From positions 124,001 through 188,000 of the forward strand of contig CAWJVZ010000003.1 in the NCBI GenBank assembly GCA_963846475.1: DNA of 64,000 nucleotides, in the 5' to 3' direction. This stretch comes from DASWJZ01 sp963846475. Lineage in GTDB: Bacteria; Pseudomonadota; Alphaproteobacteria; Rhizobiales; Afifellaceae. This document shows positions 44,509 through 55,599 of this stretch, one piece after another. The notes beneath the pieces are model-generated. The model saw only the letters and a program-made list of their open reading frames with translations. It ran no database searches and had not been told where the DNA came from. The position numbers were made by a program, and so were the translations under genes. Position 1 is the stretch's first letter, and every line of letters begins with the position of its first letter.

Positions 44509-45813
44509 ATGCCGCAAACCGAGCCCGCGCTTTCCGGGCCTGATTCCTTCTTCTCGGCCCCACTCGCCGAGGCCGATCCGGACATCGCCGCGGCCATTGC
44601 CGCGGAGCTGAAGCGGCAGCGGACGGAAATCGAGCTGATCGCCTCGGAAAACATCGTGTCGCGCGCCGTCCTAGAGGCGCAGGGCTCGGTGATGACCAAC
44701 AAATATGCCGAGGGCTATCCGGGCCGGCGCTATTACGGCGGCTGCCAGCATGTCGACGTCGCCGAGCAGCTCGCCATCGACCGCGTCACGCGGCTCTTCG
44801 GCTGCCGTTTCGCCAATGTGCAGCCGAGCTCCGGCAGCCAGGCGAACCAGGCGGTGTTCCTCGCGCTCGCCAAGCCCGGCGACACCATTTTGGGGATGAG
44901 CCTCGACGCCGGGGGGCACCTCACCCACGGCGCCGCCCCAAACCTGTCGGGAAAATGGTTCAACGCGGTGCAGTATGGCGTGCGCAAGCAGGACGGTCGC
45001 ATCGACATCGACCAGGTGGCGGAGCAGGCGCGCGAGCACCGCCCAAAAATCATCATCGCCGGCGGCTCCGCCTACAGCCGCTTCATCGAATTCGCCCGCT
45101 TCCGCGAGATCGCCGACGAGGTCGGAGCCTACCTGTTCGTCGACATGGCGCATTTTGCCGGCCTGGTGGCGGGCGGCCAGCATCCGAGCCCGTTCCCGCA
45201 CGCGCATGTGGCGAGCTCGACGACGCACAAGACGCTGCGCGGCCCGCGCGGCGGGCTGGTGCTGACCAACGACGAGGACATGGCCAAGAAGATCAACTCG
45301 GCGGTATTCCCGGGCCTGCAGGGCGGACCCCTGATGCATGCCATCGCCGGCAAAGCGGTGGCGTTCGGGGAAGCGCTCCGGCCGGACTTCAAGCTGTACG
45401 CGAAGAACGTCGTGGAAAATGCCAAGGCGCTTGCCGAGACGCTCGTGCGGGGCGGCTGCGATATCGTCTCTGGCGGCACCGACAATCATCTGATGCTCGT
45501 CGATCTCCGCCCCAAGGGACTGACCGGCAAGGCCGCCGAGACGGCGCTCGGACGCGCCCACATCACCTGCAACAAGAACGGCGTGCCGTTCGACCCGGAG
45601 AAGCCGACCGTGACCTCCGGCATCCGGCTCGGAACCCCGGCCGGCACGACCCGCGGCTTCGGCATCGCCGAGTTCCAGGAGATCGGCCGGCTGATCAACG
45701 AGGTGCTCGACGGCCTGAAGGCGAACGGGCCGGACGCGAACCAGGCGGTGGAAACGTCCGTCCGCGGTCGTGTGGAGGCGCTGACCAGGCGCTTCCCCAT
45801 CTATCAGGGCTGA
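44509..45813 (+). CDS. glyA: Serine hydroxymethyltransferase
   Basis: PLP enzyme converting serine and tetrahydrofolate to glycine and methylene-THF. Seen: 434 residues. IELIASENIVSRAVLEAQG, YPGRRYYGGC, VQPSSGSQANQAVF, MAHFAGLVAGGQHPSP, the PLP-lysine motif SSTTHKTLRGPRGG, and TSGIRLGTPAGTTRGF. It starts the conserved glyA-nrdR-ribD-ribE-ribH-nusB-thiL run of Hyphomicrobiales; nrdR follows after 7 bp. Intact. Confidence 0.97.
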   Translation: MPQTEPALSGPDSFFSAPLAEADPDIAAAIAAELKRQRTEIELIASENIVSRAVLEAQGSVMTNKYAEGYPGRRYYGGCQHVDVAEQLAIDRVTRLFGCRFANVQPSSGSQANQAVFLALAKPGDTILGMSLDAGGHLTHGAAPNLSGKWFNAVQYGVRKQDGRIDIDQVAEQAREHRPKIIIAGGSAYSRFIEFARFREIADEVGAYLFVDMAHFAGLVAGGQHPSPFPHAHVASSTTHKTLRGPRGGLVLTNDEDMAKKINSAVFPGLQGGPLMHAIAGKAVAFGEALRPDFKLYAKNVVENAKALAETLVRGGCDIVSGGTDNHLMLVDLRPKGLTGKAAETALGRAHITCNKNGVPFDPEKPTVTSGIRLGTPAGTTRGFGIAEFQEIGRLINEVLDGLKANGPDANQAVETSVRGRVEALTRRFPIYQG

Positions 45814-45820
45814 GCCGGGC

Positions 45821-46297
45821 ATGCGCTGCCCCTATTGCGGAGCCGACGACACGCAGGTGAAGGATTCCCGGCCGACGGAAGATTCCGCTGCCATCCGCCG
45901 CCGCCGCGTCTGCGCCGAATGCGGCGGCCGCTTCACCACTTTCGAGCGGGTGCAGCTCCGCGACCTCACCGTGCTCAAGAAATCCGGCCGGCGCGTGCCG
46001 TTCGACCGCGACAAGCTGATGCGCTCGGTGCAGGTGGCGATCCGGAAGCGCCCCGTCGAATCGGAGCGTGTGGAGCGGATGGTCTCGGGCATCGTTCGCC
46101 AGCTGGAGAGCCGCGGCGAGCAAGAAATCCCGGCCGAGGAGATCGGGCTCCTGGTGATGCAGGGGCTCCGCAACCTCGACGATGTCGCCTATGTGCGTTT
46201 TGCCTCTGTCTATCGCGATTTCCGCGAAGCAAAGGATTTCGAGGCTTTCGTGGGCGGGCTCTCGGGAGAGGAAGCCGGCGCCGACAAGGATGGCTGA
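45821..46297 (+). CDS. nrdR: Transcriptional repressor NrdR
   Basis: Represses ribonucleotide reductase genes, sensing ATP/dATP. Seen: 158 residues. N-terminal zinc ribbon MRCPYCGADDTQVKDSR with the second pair CAECGGRF, then FTTFERVQL and the ATP-cone domain (VLKKSGRRVPFDRDKLMRSV, RFASVYRDFREAKDF). It follows glyA by 7 bp and overlaps ribD by 8 bases. Intact, normal size. Confidence 0.96.
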   Translation: MRCPYCGADDTQVKDSRPTEDSAAIRRRRVCAECGGRFTTFERVQLRDLTVLKKSGRRVPFDRDKLMRSVQVAIRKRPVESERVERMVSGIVRQLESRGEQEIPAEEIGLLVMQGLRNLDDVAYVRFASVYRDFREAKDFEAFVGGLSGEEAGADKDG

Positions 46298-47378
46298 CGC
46301 GGGGTCGACCGTCGACTGCCGCTTCGTGGCGGCGGCGATCAGGCTGGGCGCCGGCGCGCTCGGCACAACGCGACCGAATCCCGCCGTGGGCGCCATCCTT
46401 GTGAAGGACGGCAAAGTGGTCGGCCGCGGCCGCACCGCGCCCGGCGGGCGCCCGCATGGCGAGCGACTCGCCCTTGCGGAAGCCGGCGAGGCGGCGCACG
46501 GCGCGACCGCTTTCGTCTCGCTGGAGCCGTGCGCGCACCATGGCCGCACGCCGCCCTGCGCCGACGCGCTGGTGGCAGCGGGGCTCGCCCGCGTCGTGGC
46601 GCCGCTCGTCGACCCCGATCCGCGCGTCGGCGGCAAGGGCTTCGAGCGCCTGAAAGCCGGCGGCGTGGAGGTCTCGATGGGCGTTCTCGGCCAGGAGGCG
46701 CGCCGCGTCCAGGCCGGCCACTTGTCGCGTGTCGGTCGAAACCGGCCGTTCGTGCTGCTGAAGCTGGCGGTCTCCGCCGACGACGCGATCGGCCGTGCCG
46801 GCGAGGGGCCGGTCGGCGTGACCGGAGACATCGCCAGGCGGCACGTCCAGGCGCTCCGTTCCCGCTTCGATGCCATCCTCGTTGGGCGCGGAACCGTCGA
46901 CGCCGATAATCCGGAGCTCACCTGCCGCCTGCCGGGCCTGGAGCACCGCTCGCCGGTCAGGATCGTGCTCGCCAGCGAGGGCCGGCTCGCGCCGGACCGG
47001 CGGATCTTGCAGGGGGGGGCGCCGACCTGGGTCCTCAATGCCAGGGCCGAGGAGCCGGCCGGCAGGCACCGATGGCTGAAGGTGCCGCATCGGGCGGCCG
47101 GCGGCCTCGACCTTCGCGCGGCTTTGACGCGATTGGCCGGCGAGGGCATTACCCGGTTGCTGGTGGAAGGCGGCGCCCTCGTCGCGCGAAGCCTTCTGGA
47201 GGCCGATCTGGTCGACGAGGTGATGCTGTTCCGCAGCCCCGTCTCGCTCGGTGGCGACAGCGTGCCGGCGCTCGCAGGCCTGCCGATGCGGGATATCGAG
47301 GCGTCGGAGCGATTCCGCCGCATCGAGCGGCGGATGTTCGGCCCCGACCGCATGACGCACTACGAGCGGGCGCGCTAG
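46290..47378 (+). CDS. ribD: Bifunctional riboflavin deaminase/reductase RibD
   Basis: Carries out steps 2 and 3 of riboflavin synthesis: pyrimidine deamination and side-chain reduction. Seen: 362 residues. N-terminal deaminase domain with TTRPNPAVGAILV, the zinc site PHGERLAL and SLEPCAHHGRTPPC; C-terminal reductase with VLLKLAVSADDAIG, DAILVGRGTVDADNPELT and LLVEGGALVARSLLEA. The ATG at 46290 overlaps the nrdR stop by 8 bases. The ribE start follows directly. Intact. Confidence 0.95.
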   Translation: MADAGSTVDCRFVAAAIRLGAGALGTTRPNPAVGAILVKDGKVVGRGRTAPGGRPHGERLALAEAGEAAHGATAFVSLEPCAHHGRTPPCADALVAAGLARVVAPLVDPDPRVGGKGFERLKAGGVEVSMGVLGQEARRVQAGHLSRVGRNRPFVLLKLAVSADDAIGRAGEGPVGVTGDIARRHVQALRSRFDAILVGRGTVDADNPELTCRLPGLEHRSPVRIVLASEGRLAPDRRILQGGAPTWVLNARAEEPAGRHRWLKVPHRAAGGLDLRAALTRLAGEGITRLLVEGGALVARSLLEADLVDEVMLFRSPVSLGGDSVPALAGLPMRDIEASERFRRIERRMFGPDRMTHYERAR

Positions 47379-47981
47379 ATGTTCACCGGCATCGTCACCG
47401 ATGTGGGGGAGGTCATCTCGATAGTGCCGCTTGACGCTGGCATGCGGCTCCGGATCGCGACGGGCTACGATCCCGAGACGATCCCGATCGGCGCCTCGAT
47501 CGCCTGTTCCGGACCGTGCCTGACTGTCGTGGAGCGCGGCAGAGCGGGCAATCGCGGCACCTTCGATGTGGAGGCTTCCAGCGAGACGCTGGCGCGCACG
47601 GATTTGGCCGAGTGGCGGCCGGGGCGGCGCGTCAACCTGGAGCGCGCCTTGAAGATCGGCGACGAGCTCGGCGGCCATATGGTCACCGGCCATGTCGACG
47701 GCACCGCAACCATCGCAGAGCGCCACGACGAGGGCGGCATGGCGCGCTTCGCCTTTCAGGCGCCTGAAAATCTGGTGCGTTACATCGCCGAAAAAGGCTC
47801 TGTCGCGCTGGACGGCACGTCGCTGACGGTGAATGCCGTTGCAGGCGGCCGCTTCGAGGCGATGATCATCCCGCACACGCTTGCCGTCACCACGTGGGGA
47901 GAACGGCGGAAAGGCGACCGGGTCAATCTGGAAGTCGACCTCTTGGCGCGCTACCTGGAGCGCCTCACGGCAGCTGCCTGA
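47379..47981 (+). CDS. ribE: Riboflavin synthase alpha chain
   Basis: Dismutates two 6,7-dimethyl-8-ribityllumazines to riboflavin. Seen: 200 residues made of two lumazine-binding repeats: MFTGIVTDVGEVISI with ACSGPCLTVVE in the first, GGHMVTGHVDGTATI with VALDGTSLTVNAV in the second. It starts at the base after the ribD stop. It works with RibH encoded next. Intact. Confidence 0.95.
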   Translation: MFTGIVTDVGEVISIVPLDAGMRLRIATGYDPETIPIGASIACSGPCLTVVERGRAGNRGTFDVEASSETLARTDLAEWRPGRRVNLERALKIGDELGGHMVTGHVDGTATIAERHDEGGMARFAFQAPENLVRYIAEKGSVALDGTSLTVNAVAGGRFEAMIIPHTLAVTTWGERRKGDRVNLEVDLLARYLERLTAAA

Positions 47982-48042
47982 ACGGGCTGGACTTGCGGCG
48001 CCCGCGGGACCATGTTCCGCCGCCGCAAAAGCCCTCCGGACC

Positions 48043-48490
48043 ATGAAGCCCCACTTCCTCATCATCGACGCCCGTTTCTACGCCGACCTCGCCGATGAGC
48101 TGGTGAAGGGCGCCACCGCGGAGCTGGAAAAGCGCGGCGCCACCTTTGAGCGAATCTCCGTGCCGGGCGTGCTTGAGGTCCCGGCGGCGCTCGCGATGGT
48201 GCTGGCGGCCGAAAACGCGCCAAGCTTCGCGGGCTATGTGCTGCTCGGCTGCGTGATCCGCGGCGAGACCACGCACTATGACATCGTGGCCACCGAATCG
48301 GCGCGCGCCATCATGAACCTCGCCACGGAGCGGGGCCTCGCCGGTAGGCAACGGCATCCTCACCGTGAACACCGGCGCCCAGGCCTGGGCGCGTGCCAAG
48401 GTCGGCGAGAAGAACAAAGGCGCGGGCGCTGCTGCCGCAGCATTCGAAATGGCAGCGCTTCGCGAGCGGCTGGGCCTTGCGCATGGCTGA
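48043..48490 (+). CDS. ribH: 6,7-dimethyl-8-ribityllumazine synthase, one frameshift
   Basis: Condenses the RibD product with the RibB/RibA C4 compound. Seen: ATG 48043 starts FLIIDARFYADLADEL, with FERISVPGVLEVPAAL and GYVLLGCVIRGETTHYD. At ~48342 an extra base (in GCCGGTAGG) shifts the frame. It continues as VGNGILTVNTGAQAWA to the TGA at 48488-48490. Assembled length is ~149 residues, normal. The stop overlaps nusB. All active-site blocks are present, so a sequencing error is likely. Confidence 0.9.
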
Positions 48491-48980
48491 GCGCGGCAGA
48501 GCGGGCGCGCCGAAGACCGCCAACCAGCGCGGTGCCGCGCGGCTCGGCGCCGTGCAGGCGCTCTACCAGATGGAAGTCGGCGGCGCGACGCTGCCTTCCG
48601 TGGTGGCGGAGTTCGAGGCGCATCGGCTCGGCCGCGAACTGGAGGGCGAACAGCTGAGGCCCGCCGACCTCGCCTTTTTCCGCTCGTTGGTCGGCGGAGT
48701 GGTCGAACAGCAGCGCAAGATCGACCCCATCATCCACGGCGCGTTGCCGCCGACCTGGCCGCTCACCCGCATCGACCTGACGCTGCGGGCGATCCTGCGC
48801 TGCGGCGTCTTCGAGCTCCTGGAGCGCCGCGACGTGCCGGGTCGCGTCGTCATCACCGAATATGTCGACGTGGCGAACGCCTTCTTCAATGCCGATGAGC
48901 CGGGGCTGGTCAACGGCGTGCTCGACGCCGTGGGGCGCCATGCCCGGCCGGAGGAGTTCTCCGCCACCGCATCCGGCTAG
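48483..48980 (+). CDS. nusB: Transcription antitermination factor NusB
   Basis: Binds boxA RNA with S10 to promote rRNA antitermination. Seen: 165 residues, ARLGAVQALYQMEVGG at the N-terminus, LTRIDLTLRAILRCGVFEL, VVITEYVDVANAF and EPGLVNGVLDAVGRH at the C-terminus. The start overlaps the ribH stop by 8 bases. In Hyphomicrobiales nusB usually sits exactly here, between ribH and thiL. Intact. Confidence 0.95.
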   Translation: MAERGRAGAPKTANQRGAARLGAVQALYQMEVGGATLPSVVAEFEAHRLGRELEGEQLRPADLAFFRSLVGGVVEQQRKIDPIIHGALPPTWPLTRIDLTLRAILRCGVFELLERRDVPGRVVITEYVDVANAFFNADEPGLVNGVLDAVGRHARPEEFSATASG

Positions 48981-48983
48981 AAC

Positions 48984-49973
48984 GTGGCGCCCGACGAGCT
49001 CGCCATCATCGACCGCTATTTTCGGCCGCTTGCCGGGGAGGGGGCGTTCGGCCTCCGCGACGATGTCGCGCAGCTTAATGTGCCGCCGGACTGCGATCTC
49101 GTCGTCACCAAGGACATGATCGCCGTGGGCACGCACTTCCTGCCCGAGGACCCGCCCGAGACGATCGCCCGCAAGGCGCTTCGCGTGAATCTTTCCGATC
49201 TTGCCGCCAAGGGGGCCAAGCCTTTGGCCTACATGCTCGGCGCGGGTTTCGGCCGGAACGTCAACGAGGCTTGGCTGGCCGCCTTCGCCAACGGACTGCG
49301 CGGGGATCAACAGCTTTTCGGCATTCGCCTCCTCGGCGGCGACACGATTTCGGTCGCCGCCGGGCCCGTCATCTCGATTACCGCCTTCGGCAGCGTCGCG
49401 AAGGGGAAGATGGTGCATCGCTTCGGCGGGCGCCCGGGCGACGCGCTCTATGTGTCGGGCGCGATCGGCGCCGCGGCCGCGGGCCTGGGGCTCCTCAAGG
49501 GCACGCGCGGAGCATGGGACAGGCTAGGGAGCGAGGCTCGGGACGCGCTTGTCGGACGCTTCCGCGTTCCGGAGCCGCGGGTGGGGCTCGCCGCGGCTCT
49601 TACGGAATTCGCCTCGGCTGCGATGGACATTTCGGATGGGCTCGTCGGCGACTGCGACAAGCTCGCCGCCGCCTCAAGCTGCACCGCGACCATCGAAGCC
49701 GATCGGGTGCCGCTGCCGACCGGCCTCGCTGCCGGCCGGGACGAGAGCCTCCGTGCCCTGCTGCTCACGGGCGGCGACGATTATGAGATCCTCGCCGCCG
49801 TGCCGCCCCGCAATGAAGCCGGTTTCACGGCCGTGTCACGCCAGGTGTGCATAGAGGTGACGCGGATTGGATATCTGCGCGAGGGCCACGGCCCGACGGA
49901 GGTGCTTTTCCAGGGGAGGGCGCTGCCCTTGCAGCGGCGCTCCTTCGTGCACGGGCGAGGCGAAGGAACGTGA
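48984..49973 (+). CDS. thiL: Thiamine-monophosphate kinase
   Basis: Phosphorylates thiamine monophosphate to the active diphosphate cofactor. Seen: 329 residues from GTG 48984. The AIRS/PurM fold with KDMIAVGTHFLPE, VNLSDLAAKGAKPLAYM, RLLGGDTISVAAGPV, AMDISDGLVGDC and LLTGGDDYEILA. Three bases separate it from nusB; its stop overlaps the MFS gene start (GTGA). Intact. Confidence 0.94.
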   Translation: MAPDELAIIDRYFRPLAGEGAFGLRDDVAQLNVPPDCDLVVTKDMIAVGTHFLPEDPPETIARKALRVNLSDLAAKGAKPLAYMLGAGFGRNVNEAWLAAFANGLRGDQQLFGIRLLGGDTISVAAGPVISITAFGSVAKGKMVHRFGGRPGDALYVSGAIGAAAAGLGLLKGTRGAWDRLGSEARDALVGRFRVPEPRVGLAAALTEFASAAMDISDGLVGDCDKLAAASSCTATIEADRVPLPTGLAAGRDESLRALLLTGGDDYEILAAVPPRNEAGFTAVSRQVCIEVTRIGYLREGHGPTEVLFQGRALPLQRRSFVHGRGEGT

Positions 49974-51184
49974 CGGAACTGGTTGCCGGGTCGGTGATCG
50001 TTGACGACAGCAAGGCGCGGCGCAATGTCTTCGTGCTTGCCGCAGCCGGCTCGCTGGGCGGTGCGGCGCCATCGATCAACTTCGCGGTCGGCGCGCTGGC
50101 CGGGTATCTCCTCCTCGGCGAAGACAAGTCGCTGGCGACCCTGCCGCTCACCGCCTTCGTCGTCGGCACGGCGTTCGGCACGGTGCCGGCTGCCCTGTTG
50201 ATGCGCCGCATCGGCCGGCGCGGCGGCTGCATCGTCGGCATGCTGGTCGGCGTCGCCGGAGCGCTGCTGCAGGCCTTCGCCATGGCCGGCGCCGCGTTCT
50301 TCGCGCTCTGCGCCGGCGCGTTCCTCGCCGGATTCGCCGCGGCTTTCGTGCAGCAGTTCCGCTTCGCCGCCGCCGACACGGCGAGCCCCACGTTCCGGCC
50401 GCGTGCCATCTCCCTCGTCATGGCGGGCGGCATTGCCGCGGCGATCATCGGGCCGCAGAGCGTCATCCATATGGCCGATCTCTTCGCCCCGATTCCATTC
50501 GCCGGCGCCTATGCGGCGGCTGCCGTGCTCGGCCTGGCGGCGGCGTTGATGCTGATCTTCCTCGACATACCGCGCCCGCCGCCGAAGCAGGCACGCGACG
50601 GCGGGCGGCCGCTCGGCGAGCTCGCCCGCCAGCCGAAATTCCTGATCGCGGTGGGCTGCGCGACGGCGGCCTCGTCGCTGATGAGCTTTGTGATGACCGC
50701 GGCGCCGCTCGCCATGGTCATGCACCGTCACCACCAGAACGACGCCGTGCTCGGCATCCAGTGGCATGTGCTGGCCATGTTCGGTCCGAGCTTCTTCACC
50801 GGCTCGCTGATCGCCCGCTTCGGCGCCGAGCGGATCGTGGCGACCGGCCTGCTGCTCCTGGTGACCTGCGCGCTGGTCGCGCTCGCCGGCACCAGCGTCG
50901 GGCATTTCTGGCTGTCGCTGATCCTTCTCGGGCTCGGCTGGAACTTCGGCTTCATCGGCGCCACAACGATGCTGACGCACACCTATCGGCCGGAAGAGCA
51001 GGAGAAGGTGCAGGCGCTGAACGACTTCCTCATCTTCGGCATCGTCGCCCTCGCTTCCTTCTCGTCCGGCGAGCTGCTGCTCCGCGGCGGCTGGGATCTG
51101 GTCAACCTCCTCGTCCTGCCCTTCGCCTTGGCTTGTCTGTTGGCGCTGTTGTGGCAAATGCGCCGCCGGCCATCCGGGTCGTAG
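49970..51184 (+). CDS. MFS transporter
   Basis: Seen: 404 residues from GTG 49970 with about twelve hydrophobic helices. The motif-A-like loop is LLMRRIGRRGGCIVG, and FIGATTMLTHTYRPEEQEKVQ in the second half resembles a group of proteobacterial MFS proteins of unknown substrate. The GTGA overlap with thiL suggests co-expression, but no thiamine role can be shown. Intact. Confidence 0.88.
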   Translation: MTELVAGSVIVDDSKARRNVFVLAAAGSLGGAAPSINFAVGALAGYLLLGEDKSLATLPLTAFVVGTAFGTVPAALLMRRIGRRGGCIVGMLVGVAGALLQAFAMAGAAFFALCAGAFLAGFAAAFVQQFRFAAADTASPTFRPRAISLVMAGGIAAAIIGPQSVIHMADLFAPIPFAGAYAAAAVLGLAAALMLIFLDIPRPPPKQARDGGRPLGELARQPKFLIAVGCATAASSLMSFVMTAAPLAMVMHRHHQNDAVLGIQWHVLAMFGPSFFTGSLIARFGAERIVATGLLLLVTCALVALAGTSVGHFWLSLILLGLGWNFGFIGATTMLTHTYRPEEQEKVQALNDFLIFGIVALASFSSGELLLRGGWDLVNLLVLPFALACLLALLWQMRRRPSGS

Positions 51185-51190
51185 CAGGGC

Positions 51191-51479
51191 CTATAGGCCC
51201 TCTACAGCGATCAGACGGCTCTCGGCGGCTGCCTGCCTGAGGACTTTCAACGGCGCATATTCGGGGGAGTCATACCACGCCCTCAGCGAGGCCATATCGG
51301 GGAATTCCAGCACGACCAGCCGGGTTGGTGTCCAGTCGCCTTCAAGTACGTTCGTGCCGACCTCCGCGAACGGCATAGCGACCGCCAAAGCGTTCGATCA
51401 TCGGGCTGACCTGACGCTTGTATTCTTCGTAGCGCTCCGGGTTGGTGACGTTCGTGTCGGCGATCAGATAGGCTGGCAT
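51191..51479 (-). CDS. DUF1330 protein, one frameshift
   Basis: Seen: start ATG 51479 gives MPAYLIADTNVTNPERYEEY and VSPMIERFGGRYAVRG. An extra base at ~51357-51363 shifts the frame, and it continues TNVLEGDWTPTRLVVLEF, MASLRAWYDSPEYAPL. This is the DUF1330 dimeric alpha/beta barrel, ~95 residues when joined. Family function unknown. Convergent with the MFS gene. Confidence 0.8.
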
Positions 51480-51697
51480 TGCCCCCCTCCATTGGATCAG
51501 GGCGGTCTAACGCGCTACGACAGTGCTGTCAGGTGCCCTGGCGTACTGGCCGATTTTCAACCTGAGGCGCTGGCCGTTGCCTCCCTTGACGGGGGGTGGC
51601 GTTTCGTCAATACCCCGCGGGCGTTCAGTTCCGCCGGTCCTCGGCGGCGAATTCGGCCGGCCCCATCCGGCCCCTAGCGCTTCAGGGGTATCCAAGA

Positions 51698-53836
<2,139 letters not shown>

Positions 53837-53858
53837 ACCGCGAGACCTGAAAAAGCCG

Positions 53859-53883
53859 AGCCCGCGGTGCGACCGCGGGCTTT
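53859..53883. terminator. Bidirectional terminator between hppA and bamE
   Basis: Seen: a perfect 9-bp stem AGCCCGCGG / CCGCGGGCT with a 5-base loop, followed by TT on the plus strand and preceded by AAAA on the other side. It lies between the convergent hppA and bamE genes. Confidence 0.75.
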
Positions 53884-53906
53884 GCAGCTATGAGATTGCG
53901 CCAGCC

Positions 53907-54341
53907 TTACAGGCTGACGTTCCCCGCCGCCGTGAAGAGCTGCGACAGGAACGAATAGTCCTTGCCGCCGGTCGGCGTGGTGCGCGAGACGAAGTCGAAG
54001 ATCTGGCCGTCCTGCAGGCCGTAATTGGCGATCTGCGTCACCGTGCCGGTCTCGTCGAGATAGACGGCGAGGACCTGCTGGTCGACCACGTGGGTGTTCA
54101 TGAAGGCGACGGGACGGCTGGTCTTCTGCGAGATGTAGTAGAGCACCTCGCCGCCGAAATGGGCGGTGGTGGACGGCGTGCCCAGCACGATCAGCACCTG
54201 CTCGCGCGGCGCGCCGACCGGCACCTGCTGCAGCGCCGTCTCCGAGGGGACATAGCCGCGGTTCAGCGTCTCGCCGACGCAGCCTGCCAGGCCCAAAGCG
54301 GCGGCGACGACGACGGCCGCGCCGGTCAGATGAGCATGCAT
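53907..54341 (-). CDS. bamE: Outer membrane assembly lipoprotein BamE (SmpA/OmlA)
   Basis: Small lipoprotein subunit of the BAM complex. Seen: 144 residues. Signal peptide with lipobox GLAGC, then the SmpA/OmlA domain: RGYVPSETALQQVPVGAPREQV, LGTPSTTAHFGGEVLYYIS, VYLDETGTVTQIANYGLQDG. The C-terminal FDFVSRTTPTGGKDYSFLSQ is typical of alphaproteobacterial BamE. Divergent from the CBP3-like gene. Intact. Confidence 0.93.
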   Translation of the reverse strand: MHAHLTGAAVVVAAALGLAGCVGETLNRGYVPSETALQQVPVGAPREQVLIVLGTPSTTAHFGGEVLYYISQKTSRPVAFMNTHVVDQQVLAVYLDETGTVTQIANYGLQDGQIFDFVSRTTPTGGKDYSFLSQLFTAAGNVSL

Positions 54342-54440
54342 CCGGGCTTCCTTCCTTTGCCCGGCTGACTAGCCGCGTCGGCGACCGTTTGCAATGGCGG
54401 CGGGCTTGGCGGCGATGTTTGCCAGGCGTAAGCGATCGGA

Positions 54441-54992
54441 ATGATCCTGTTCTCCTCGACGAAGCGGCGCGAGCGCGAGGCCGCCGGACGGCTCTACGCC
54501 GCAGCAGTGCAGGCGGCGCGGCAACCGGCCCTCTACACCGAATTCGGCGTGCCGGACACGCTGCAGGGCCGCTTCGAAATGGTCGCCTTGCATCTCTTCG
54601 CGCTGACCAACCGGCTGATGCACGAGCCGGGGGACGACCCCGAACTGGCGCGGCTGGTCTCCGAAGCCTTTGTCGCCGACATGGACGGCGCCTTTCGCGA
54701 GATGGGGGTGAGCGACATTGCCGTGCCGAAGCGGATGAAGGTGCTCTATCGCTCCTTTGCCGGGCGGGTCGGCGCCTATCGGGCGGGCCTCGCGCAAGGG
54801 GAGGCGGCGCTGCAAGCGGCGCTGGCGCGGAACGTCTTCCCCGATGGCCCGAACGACCGGTGCGCCCTAGATTTGGCGAGGCACCTGAAGGCGACGGTGG
54901 CGGCCATGCGCGAAGCGGACATCGCTGATCTGCGGCGTGGCGAAGCGGCATTTCCGGACGCATCCCTGCAGCCGCGCGAGGAGCAGCAATGA
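54441..54992 (+). CDS. Ubiquinol-cytochrome c chaperone (CBP3-like)
   Basis: Similar to mitochondrial Cbp3, needed for cytochrome bc1 assembly. Seen: 183 residues with the domain's LYTEFGVPDTLQGRFEMV, LHLFALTNRLMHE, FVADMDGAFREMGVSDI and KRMKVLYRSFAGRVGAY segments. Its stop overlaps the yceD start. The bamE-CBP3-yceD-plsX order is standard in Hyphomicrobiales. Intact. Confidence 0.92.
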   Translation: MILFSSTKRREREAAGRLYAAAVQAARQPALYTEFGVPDTLQGRFEMVALHLFALTNRLMHEPGDDPELARLVSEAFVADMDGAFREMGVSDIAVPKRMKVLYRSFAGRVGAYRAGLAQGEAALQAALARNVFPDGPNDRCALDLARHLKATVAAMREADIADLRRGEAAFPDASLQPREEQQ

Positions 54993-55522
54993 AGGCGGCG
55001 CCGTTTTCCCACCAGATCGTCGCAGGCGACATCCCTGCAGGGGGCCGGCACTACCGGATCGAGGCGGACGCGGGGGAGCGGCGTGCCCTGGCGGATGCAC
55101 TCGGCATTCCCGAAATCCTCTCGCTCAGCGCCGAAGTGGAGGTGCGCCCGGTCCGCGGTCGATCCTTCAGCCTACGCGGCACGCTCAACTCGTCGGTCGT
55201 ACGCACCGATGTGGTAACCCTCGATCCGGTCGTCCAGGAACTGGCTGAGGACATCGACGTCACGCTGATGCCGGCGGAGGGGCCTCCGCCGCGCGGGCGC
55301 CGGAAGGAGATCCTGGTCGATATCGTGGAGGCGGACGGGCCGGACCTCTTTCACAACGGCCGCATCGACCTCGGCGTCATTGTCGGCGAGCACCTGGCGC
55401 TCGGCCTCGACCCCTATCCGCGTGCCCCCGGCGTGGATTTCGCCGGCCACATCGAGGACGATCCGGCGGCCGATCCGTCGCCCTTCGCGGCGCTGGCCAG
55501 GCTCAAGGCGGGCGAGGAGTAG
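54989..55522 (+). CDS. yceD: YceD/DUF177 family protein
   Basis: Family linked to 23S rRNA or L32 maturation. Seen: 177 residues; the conserved region LSAEVEVRPVRGRSFSLRG with TLNSSVVRTDVVTLDPV (Cys pair replaced by Ser/Val as in many alphaproteobacteria), and the acidic DIVEADGPDLFHNGRIDLG with LALGLDPYPRAPG. ATG 54989 follows GAGGAG and overlaps the previous stop. Intact. Confidence 0.88.
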   Translation: MKAAPFSHQIVAGDIPAGGRHYRIEADAGERRALADALGIPEILSLSAEVEVRPVRGRSFSLRGTLNSSVVRTDVVTLDPVVQELAEDIDVTLMPAEGPPPRGRRKEILVDIVEADGPDLFHNGRIDLGVIVGEHLALGLDPYPRAPGVDFAGHIEDDPAADPSPFAALARLKAGEE

Positions 55523-55599
55523 GGGGAGCAAACCTTCGCGCTTGCCATGGGTGTCGCATCGCGTATGTTCCGCCGGCCTCGCCAAGGAACCGGCGTCCG